From: Planctomycetota bacterium
Lineage (GTDB): Bacteria > Planctomycetota > Phycisphaerae > FEN-1346
Reading direction: 5' to 3'
DNA: 17,696 nt
NCBI GenBank assembly: GCA_026387055.1
Contig: JAPLML010000705.1
Coordinates: forward strand, 1-17,696
The notes under the pieces were generated by a model that saw only the letters and a list, made by a program, of their open reading frames with translations, searched no databases and was not told where the DNA came from. A program made the translations under genes and the position numbers. Positions 12,801 through 17,696 of this stretch are shown here, one piece after another (position 1 is the stretch's first letter; each line of letters opens with the position of its first letter).

Positions 12801-13805
12801 ATGCCCCAAACCGCCGCCGACCGCGGCCCCGTGCCCGCCGAAGCGACCTACGACGTGGTCATCATCGGCGCGGGCATCGCCGGCCTCTCGGCCGCCATCT
12901 ACGCCACCCGCGAGCGCCTCACCACGCTCGTCCTCGAGAAAATGATGCCCGGCGGCCAGATCCTCACCACCTCGCGCGTCGAGAACTACCCCGGCTTCCC
13001 GGACCCGATCGGCGGGATGGAACTCGCGGACCGCCTGGCCAGCCAGGCCGTCCGCTTCGGCGCCGAGATCGTCTCGCAGGTCCAGGTCACCCGCATCGAG
13101 CCGCCTACGGGCGAGGGCGAAGGCAGGTGCATCCTCGCGTTCGCCGGCTCGAAACGCTATTGCGGGCGGTCGATGATCCTGGCCGTCGGCAGCGAGTACC
13201 GCAAGCTCGACGTCCCCGGCGAGAGGCGGCTGACGGGCTACGGCGTCAGCTACTGCGGCACGTGCGATGCCCCCTTCTACCGCGACAAGCACGTCGTGGT
13301 GGTCGGCGGGGGGAACACCGCCCTCGACGAGGGGCTGCACCTCCTGAAGTACGCCTCGCGCCTGACGTTCGTGACCCTGGGCGACGCGTTCCGCGCCAGC
13401 CAGATCCTCGTCGACGAGCTGGCGCGCCAAGGCGACAAGGTCGAGACGTGCTTCGCGAGCACCGTGACCGAGATCGTCGGCGAAAAGAAGGTGGAGGGCG
13501 TCCGCATCCGGAACACCCGGACCAACGAGGAGAAGCCGGTCGCGTGCGACGGCGTCTTCGTCTTCGTGGGTCTGGCGCCGCTGACGCACTTCCTGAAGGG
13601 CGTGGTGGACCTCGACGAGCGCGGGTTCATCCTGACCCACGCCTGCACGCTCCAGACCAGCGTGCCGGGCGTCTGGGCCGCCGGCGACGTGCGGGCCGGA
13701 ACGCTCAAGCAGGCCGCCACGGCCGCCGGCGACGGCGTCATCGCCGCCCTGATGGCCAAGGAGTTCCTCAAGCAGCAGCACCCAGCCAAGTCCTCGGTGC
13801 CGTAA
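12801..13805 (+). CDS. trxB: Thioredoxin reductase-like flavoprotein
   Basis: This 334-residue, low-molecular-weight thioredoxin reductase-type FAD enzyme would pass electrons to thioredoxin-like proteins in the cytoplasm. The FAD site is GAGIAGLSAAIYATR (about 23-37). PGGQI and ENYPGF are also conserved. The redox-active pair is Cys152-Gly-Thr-Cys155 (family usually CATC). The second nucleotide site is VVVVGGGNTALDEGL. The C-terminal FAD motif is VWAAGDVRAGTLKQAATAAGDG. The NADPH-phosphate motif, usually HRR-x-x-x-R-A, reads TLGDAFRA (192-199), so both phosphate-binding arginines are missing and the natural electron donor may not be NADPH. The start ATG has AAGGAG. It is preceded by the UroD-like gene and followed by a twin-hairpin repeat. 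No thioredoxin gene is adjacent. Confidence 0.88.
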   Translation: MPQTAADRGPVPAEATYDVVIIGAGIAGLSAAIYATRERLTTLVLEKMMPGGQILTTSRVENYPGFPDPIGGMELADRLASQAVRFGAEIVSQVQVTRIEPPTGEGEGRCILAFAGSKRYCGRSMILAVGSEYRKLDVPGERRLTGYGVSYCGTCDAPFYRDKHVVVVGGGNTALDEGLHLLKYASRLTFVTLGDAFRASQILVDELARQGDKVETCFASTVTEIVGEKKVEGVRIRNTRTNEEKPVACDGVFVFVGLAPLTHFLKGVVDLDERGFILTHACTLQTSVPGVWAAGDVRAGTLKQAATAAGDGVIAALMAKEFLKQQHPAKSSVP

Positions 13806-13834
13806 GGTGGGACAGCCGCCCTCGGCTGTGCATC

Positions 13835-13894
13835 GTTTAGCCGCGGCCGGCACGGCCGCGGTTATGATCGTCGCCGTACCGGCGACGGCTAAAC
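13835..13894. repeat. Twin-hairpin element (GTTTAGCC family), copy 3
   Basis: GTTTAGCC (13835-13842) and GGCTAAAC (13887-13894) enclose a CCGCGGCCG hairpin and then a GTCGCCG hairpin, the same order as copy 1. It lies 29 bases past the trxB stop and before the MNT gene. Confidence 0.8.
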
Positions 13895-13959
13895 GTGTTT
13901 GCCTGGGGCTGGACAATTGCCTGCCCTGGGATTATCGTATGGCTGGAGGCCGAGGCCCC

Positions 13960-14277
13960 ATGGTCGATGCAAAGACAATCGCCCGCGCGGTGGAAGTGCT
14001 GCGCAAGGCCGCCAGGCCCGAGCGGATCATCCTGCTCGGGTCCCACGCCAGCGGCCGGGCCAGGGCCGACAGCGACGTGGACTTCCTGGTAATCGAGCGC
14101 CGGGTGCGCAATGTGGTGGCTGAAATGGTCCGCCTGCGCCGCCTCCTGAGCCCCTTGCGCATCCCGGTTGACGTGGTGGTCGTGAGCGCACGCCAGTTTG
14201 CCGAATGGTCCGACACCCCGGGCAACGTGCTCCATGCCGCGGTCGTCGAAGGAAAGGTCGTCTATGAAGCGGCATGA
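13960..14277 (+). CDS. MNT-type nucleotidyltransferase, antitoxin-like
   Basis: This small protein belongs to the minimal nucleotidyltransferase (MntA-like) family, which in MNT/HEPN toxin-antitoxin pairs inactivates the HEPN toxin by adenylylation. The motif GSHASGRARADSDVDFLVI is intact, with Gly27-Ser28 and the metal-binding Asp39 and Asp41. A third carboxylate is Asp71 (IPVDVVVV). Length is 105 residues from the ATG at 13960 (GAGG 4 bases upstream), which is normal for the family. An ATG at 13939 is an alternative start. A longer frame back to 13807 reads through the twin-hairpin repeat and was rejected. The end overlaps the HEPN-like gene by 14 bases. Confidence 0.85.
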   Translation: MVDAKTIARAVEVLRKAARPERIILLGSHASGRARADSDVDFLVIERRVRNVVAEMVRLRRLLSPLRIPVDVVVVSARQFAEWSDTPGNVLHAAVVEGKVVYEAA

Positions 14278-14482
14278 GCAGGCCCTCATGTTCATGCAGA
14301 AAGCGGCCGAGGACGAAACGCTGGCGCGCCTGGACTTCCTGACGCCCTACGCCACTCTCCTTCGCTACGAAGGCATCCCGGCGAGGGTTCCTCTGAACCG
14401 CCGCAGAGCCCGCTCGGCAATCAGGCGTTGCCGCGCGTGGGCAGAAAAGCAGATCGGCCTCTCACCCGGCCTCTTCGTGTGA
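14264..14482 (+). pseudogene. Internally deleted HEPN-domain gene, MNT partner remnant
   Basis: The 72-residue frame starts at the ATG at 14264 with AAGG 6 bases upstream, overlapping the MNT gene end. The N-terminus MKRHEQALMFMQKAAEDETL looks like helix 1 of a HEPN toxin. It runs directly into LTPYATLLRYEG and a basic helix (RARSAIRRCRAWAEKQIG), which look like the last part of the same domain. The middle, where the AAEK-type helix and the R-x4-6-H catalytic motif normally sit, is absent, and total length is about half that of typical HEPN partners. The simplest reading is a clean in-frame internal deletion leaving an inactive toxin. A shortened but still useful MNT-binding peptide is possible. 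Confidence 0.6.
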
Positions 14483-14534
14483 TGCACCGCCACAGGCATG
14501 GGGCTGCGGGGCCCAACATGAAAGGTGCTATACG

Positions 14535-15857
14535 ATGTCTGGGAACGCCCTCACCCGTCGCACCTTCCTGGCCGCGGCCGCAACGGCGGCGGCGGTCACG
14601 ATCGTTCCGCGTCACGTCCTCGGGGGGCCGCGGCAGATGCCGCCGAGCGAGAAGCTGGCCATCGCCGGCGTGGGCGTGGGCGGCATGGGCGGGGCGAACC
14701 TCCGCCAGCTCGAGACCGAAACCATCGTCGCCCTCTGCGACGTCGACCACGCCTACGCCGCCCCCACCTTCAAGCGCTACCCCCAGGCGAAGCTCTACAA
14801 GGACTACCGCGAGATGCTCGATAAGGAGAAGGGCATCGACGCCGTCCTCGTGGCCACGCCGGACCATACACATGCCATTATTTCAATGGCTGCAATGAAG
14901 GCCGGCAAGCACGTCTACTGCCAGAAGCCCCTCACGCACGACGTGTACGAGTTGCGCAGGCTCGCCCAGGCCGCCAAGGAAGCCAAGGTGGCCACCCAGA
15001 TGGGCATCCAGGGGCACTCGATGGAGGGCGCGCGGCTCATCCGCGAGTGGGTCGAGGCCGGCCTCATCGGCGAGGTCCGCGAGGTCGACGCCTGGTGCAG
15101 CCTCTCCGATTACCCGTGGGGCCACGCCGGCTGGAGCTCGAAGTATTCCGAGCGGCCCAAGGACGCGCCGCCCGCCCCGCCGACGCTCGACTGGGACCTC
15201 TGGATCGGCCCGGCGCCGATGCGGCCGTACCATCCCGCCTACCACCCGGCCGTGTGGCGGTGCTGGTGGGACTTCGGCTGCGGCATGATGGGCGACCGCG
15301 GCGCCCACACGCTCGACCCGGTCGTCTGGGCCCTGAAACTCACCGCCCCCACGAGCATCGAGGCCACAAGCTGCGGCAACACGCCGGAGGTGCATCCCCT
15401 GTCGGCGGTTGTGACGTTCCGCTTCCCCGCGCGCGGCGACCTGCCGCCGGTCAAGCTCACGTGGTACGAGGGCACGCGGTGCCCGCGCCCGGAGGAACTG
15501 GAGCAGGGCCGCCAGATGCCCGGCGAAGGCGGCGCGATTCTCACCGGCTCGAAGGGCAAGATCATGTGCGGCGTTTACGGCGACGGGCCGCGCCTCTTCC
15601 CCGAGAGCAAGATGAAGGAAGCCAAGCTGCCCGAGAAGACGCTACCGCGGGTGAACGGCTCGCACGAGCAGGACTGGGTGCGGGCCTGCAAGAGCGGACA
15701 GCCCGCCGGGGCCGACTTCGCCTACTCCGGCCCGCTCACCGAGACCTGCCTCCTGGGCAACGTCGCCAAGCGCCTGGACGCCCGCATCGAGTGGGACGCC
15801 GCCAATCTCAAGGTCACGAACCTGCCCGAGGCGAACCGGTACGTCCGCACCGAGTAA
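14535..15857 (+). CDS. Tat-exported Gfo/Idh/MocA-family oxidoreductase
   Basis: The 440-residue product begins with a twin-arginine signal (LTRRTFLAAAATAAAVTIVP), so it is probably exported folded with its cofactor. The Rossmann fold follows: GVGVGGMGG at 46-54, LCDVDH, then VLVATPDHTHAIISMAAMKA and the cofactor/substrate loop VYCQKPLTHD, where the family usually reads EKP and here has Gln130-Lys131-Pro132. The C-terminal domain includes DWDLWIGPAPMRPYHP and WWDFGCGMMGDRGAHTLDP, features of the planctomycete-expanded branch. Such proteins act on sugars or sugar derivatives with NAD(P), but the substrate is unknown. An AAAGG lies 9 bases before the ATG. An MFS transporter gene follows after a palindromic element. 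A glycosidase fragment lies at the right edge. Confidence 0.9.
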   Translation: MSGNALTRRTFLAAAATAAAVTIVPRHVLGGPRQMPPSEKLAIAGVGVGGMGGANLRQLETETIVALCDVDHAYAAPTFKRYPQAKLYKDYREMLDKEKGIDAVLVATPDHTHAIISMAAMKAGKHVYCQKPLTHDVYELRRLAQAAKEAKVATQMGIQGHSMEGARLIREWVEAGLIGEVREVDAWCSLSDYPWGHAGWSSKYSERPKDAPPAPPTLDWDLWIGPAPMRPYHPAYHPAVWRCWWDFGCGMMGDRGAHTLDPVVWALKLTAPTSIEATSCGNTPEVHPLSAVVTFRFPARGDLPPVKLTWYEGTRCPRPEELEQGRQMPGEGGAILTGSKGKIMCGVYGDGPRLFPESKMKEAKLPEKTLPRVNGSHEQDWVRACKSGQPAGADFAYSGPLTETCLLGNVAKRLDARIEWDAANLKVTNLPEANRYVRTE

Positions 15858-15885
15858 CGAAAGGGATGGAGCTTGTAGACCTTGT

Positions 15886-15960
15886 GTGGCACGGCCGGCT
15901 TGCCCCGCCGGGGGGGCGGCGCCGCGACACCCCCCCGGCCGGGCACGCCGGCCGTGCCAC
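15886..15960. repeat. GTGGCACGGCC-bounded element, copy 3
   Basis: GTGGCACGGCCGGCTTG (15886-15902) pairs with CACGCCGGCCGTGCCAC (15944-15960) with one mismatch. The centre is an extra G-run/C-run palindrome (GGGGGGGCGGCGCC...CCCCCCC). It is 75 bp long and lies between the oxidoreductase stop and the MFS start. Confidence 0.78.
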
Positions 15961-15983
15961 AGGTGCGGGCGCGTGTTTCTTGC

Positions 15984-15988
15984 GGGAG
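15984..15988 (+). promoter_or_regulatory. Ribosome binding site that fixes the MFS start
   Basis: GGGAG lies 6 bases before the GTG at 15995. The frame is open far upstream, but only as a shadow of the oxidoreductase and through the palindrome, so this site supports the GTG start. Confidence 0.6.
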
Positions 15989-15994
15989 CTTCGC

Positions 15995-17245
15995 GTGCGG
16001 CGGAACATCCTCACCCTCCTGGTCGTCAACAGCCTGTTCGGCCTCGCCTTCGGGGTGTACGACCTGGCGTTTCCGCTGTTCTGCGACGACAACGGCATCG
16101 CGAAGTCGACGATCGGCCTCATCCTCTCGGCCGCCGGCGTGGTCAACTTCCTGATCGTCGTCTACGGCGGACGGCTGTCGGACCTCGTGGGACGCAAGGG
16201 CATCTACGGGGTCACGTTCCTGGGCCTGGCGGCGACGAACATGGCCACGCCCCTGGTGCCGAAGCTCGCGTACCTGGCGGTCCTGAAAGCGACCCAGCAG
16301 ATGTGGGTCTCGGTGCGCGGGGCGATCCGCGGGACGCTCGTCTACGAGTCAGTTCCAGTGGAACGGTTCACGCGTATCATCGCCCAACTCGTGGGCCTCG
16401 AGAACACCTTTCACGCCGCCGGATACGCGTGCATCGCGACGCTCGGCCTGGCGTCGGCCACGATGTCGTACCGCGCGGTCTTCCTGATCAGCGGGATGGC
16501 GCTGGCGCTGGGCGCGGTGCTGTTCCTCGGCCTGTTTCGCGAGAAGCCGCTGGTGATCGCCCCATCACGGGCTTACCTGTCGCTGCGGACGGTCTTCAAG
16601 CTGGACCTGCACGCGAAGCTGTACCTGATCATCGCGGCCGGGTTCATCTTCACGATGGGCATCGCGATGAGCCACGCCCTGTGGATGCTGTACTTCCGCG
16701 AGAAGCTGCGCGGCCCGTGGGCGGGGGACCTCGCGGGCTTCCAGAACTGGCTGGGCGTGATCTTTCCCGGCATCGCGGCGGCGGAACCGGGAGGGGGGCA
16801 CGGGGCGGAGTTCGCCCTCATCGGCGTGGTCGCCGTGTTCCACCGGCTGCTCCTGGGAATCCCGATGCTCCTCTTGGCGCCGTTCCTGAGGGGCCGGTTC
16901 AAGTGGCTCTACGTCGGGGGCCTGATTGTCGAGGGAGTCATGATCGCTGCCCCGGCCCTGGCCGACTGGCTGGTAGGCAGCTTCCTGCTGGTGGCGATCG
17001 TGTGGGTCGCGCACGACATCATCGGCGCGAGCATCTGGTACCCGGTTCAGGAGCGGTTCATCCAGCAGTTCAGCCGGCCGGACCGCCGCGGGGCCGACGT
17101 GGCCAAGGCCAACGCCCTCATGGCCCTCGGGGCGATTGCCGGCCAGGCCGTCGCCGGGCCGCTGATGTCCTGGGAACCCGCGCTGCCGTTCTTCGTCGGC
17201 GGCGCGATGATCGCCCTGGCCAGCCTGATCCTCATACCCCTGTAG
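15995..17245 (+). CDS. Major facilitator superfamily transporter
   Basis: The 416-residue product is almost entirely hydrophobic segments, about 11-12 membrane helices, starting RRNILTLLVVNSLFGLAFGV. The MFS loop-2/3 signature appears as GGRLSDLVGRKGIYG after the second helix. A second-half loop (about 245-275) is Gly-rich and polar (GPWAGDLAGFQNWLGV, AAAEPGGGHGAE), longer than usual. The basic-residue pattern fits a cytoplasmic N-terminus. The start is the GTG at 15995 with a GGGAG site. A TTG 15 bases upstream is an alternative. The substrate cannot be read from the sequence. Position beside a Gfo/Idh oxidoreductase and a glycosidase hints at sugar or organic-acid movement, but this is weak inference. 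Confidence 0.88.
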   Translation: MRRNILTLLVVNSLFGLAFGVYDLAFPLFCDDNGIAKSTIGLILSAAGVVNFLIVVYGGRLSDLVGRKGIYGVTFLGLAATNMATPLVPKLAYLAVLKATQQMWVSVRGAIRGTLVYESVPVERFTRIIAQLVGLENTFHAAGYACIATLGLASATMSYRAVFLISGMALALGAVLFLGLFREKPLVIAPSRAYLSLRTVFKLDLHAKLYLIIAAGFIFTMGIAMSHALWMLYFREKLRGPWAGDLAGFQNWLGVIFPGIAAAEPGGGHGAEFALIGVVAVFHRLLLGIPMLLLAPFLRGRFKWLYVGGLIVEGVMIAAPALADWLVGSFLLVAIVWVAHDIIGASIWYPVQERFIQQFSRPDRRGADVAKANALMALGAIAGQAVAGPLMSWEPALPFFVGGAMIALASLILIPL

Positions 17246-17277
17246 GCCGCCGGCCGAGACCGACCCGCAGGAAACTG

Positions 17278-17696
17278 CTACTTGCCCTTCACTTCCTTGC
17301 CGCCCTGGACCTCGATCTGGTCATCGTCGGCAAGGTGGCGGCGGTCGAGGCGGTACGACATCTCGGCGGGCACGCTGATGCGGACCATGCGGCCGTGACC
17401 GTCGTGGCCGATCGAGACCTCGACCGGACCCTTGGGTGTCCACACGCGGCCGCTCAGGTTCCGGATGTCGTCGGGCATCGGCGCCAGGAGGGCCGGCTCA
17501 AACCCGGGGCCCGCCGGTTGCACGCCCAGGATCCACTTGGCCAGCAGCGCCGCCGGATGGACGCCCGGCCCGTGGCACAGGACGGGCGGCGGCTGGCGGC
17601 CGTAGGGGCCCTCGGCGAGCCAGTCGCGCCCGTCGCCGTCGCGCTGCCGCGGAAGAGGGAAGACCTCGGGCACGGTCGTCAGGCCGGCCTTGGCCA
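17278..17696 (-). CDS. Partial glycoside hydrolase, alpha-L-rhamnosidase-like C-terminus
   Basis: The frame is open to the right edge, so the start and most of the protein are missing. The stop is at 17280-17278. The visible 138 residues contain CHGPGVHPAALLAKWILG, then VQPAGPGFEPALLAP and SGRVWTPKGPVEVSI. This order (a late helix of the alpha/alpha-barrel, a short linker of the form G-V-x-P-x-x-P-G-F, then a beta-sandwich with G-x-V-x-T-P-x-G-x-V) resembles the C-terminal end of GH78 alpha-L-rhamnosidases. The catalytic region is outside the window, so the family call is provisional. The gene converges on the MFS gene, with only 32 bases between stops. Confidence 0.55.
   Translation of the reverse strand, partial: AKAGLTTVPEVFPLPRQRDGDGRDWLAEGPYGRQPPPVLCHGPGVHPAALLAKWILGVQPAGPGFEPALLAPMPDDIRNLSGRVWTPKGPVEVSIGHDGHGRMVRISVPAEMSYRLDRRHLADDDQIEVQGGKEVKGK

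Noticed and set aside
12714..13916. 400-codon minus-strand frame
   Set aside because: It is antisense to trxB, whose motifs are complete. The product is Asp/Ala/His-rich with no domain pattern.
15047..15994. N-terminal extension of the MFS frame
   Set aside because: The extension overlaps the Gfo/Idh gene in another frame and then reads through a palindromic repeat. The membrane protein proper begins at the GTG with a GGGAG site at 15995.

Overview
The window is high-GC bacterial chromosome and most likely comes from a member of the Planctomycetota (Phycisphaerae-like or another uncultured lineage). Three things point there. A partial giant surface protein opens with the planctomycete-type N-terminal sorting motif (LELLEVRCLLSG). 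A secreted cysteine peptidase ends in a PEP-CTERM tail. A Tat-exported Gfo/Idh/MocA oxidoreductase and a zinc-ribbon/pseudopilin-like membrane protein are also typical of this phylum. No rRNA, tRNA, CRISPR array, integrase or transposase was seen. The taxonomic call is inference from protein style.

Layout, left to right. (1) 1-1452, minus: the N-terminal 484 residues of a repeat-solenoid surface protein, running off the left edge. (2) 1682-3437, plus: a two-domain nucleoside diphosphate kinase-like protein, then scpB. (3) 3438-3761: gene-free, filled with nested palindromes. (4) 3762-6115, minus: a tight three-gene operon of membrane proteins of unknown function. (5) 6224-9887, minus: hemL and an Fe-S aldo/keto reductase sharing an ATGA overlap, and upstream of them sppA. 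(6) 10041-11156, minus: a C39-like peptidase with PEP-CTERM. (7) 11157-11670: gene-free, with three palindromic elements. (8) 11671-17245, plus: a uroporphyrinogen-decarboxylase-superfamily protein, a thioredoxin reductase, an MNT nucleotidyltransferase with a shrunken HEPN partner, a Gfo/Idh/MocA oxidoreductase and an MFS transporter. (9) 17278-17696, minus: the C-terminal end of a glycosidase, probably GH78-like, running off the right edge.

The genes are mostly ordinary housekeeping and accessory functions. The most unusual signal is between them. At least four kinds of short palindromic element occupy the spacers: twin hairpins bounded by GTTTAGCC/GGCTAAAC (three copies plus one relative), elements bounded by GTGGCACGGCC/GGCCGTGCCAC (three copies), a 169-bp nested palindrome whose arm differences are compensatory, and AT-rich ATGATAAA/TTTAGCATTT tracts that begin exactly on the stop codons of two unrelated genes. 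One twin hairpin also supplies the hemL stop codon. Protein-level oddities are a tandem NDK whose first domain has lost its Lys and His, a TrxB without the NADPH-phosphate-binding HRR motif, a UroD-like protein carrying a MtaA/MtbA-type H-x-C...C zinc-site pattern, and a HEPN gene lacking its catalytic core.

Many long open frames antisense to these genes are by-products of the GC-rich codon pattern and were left out.
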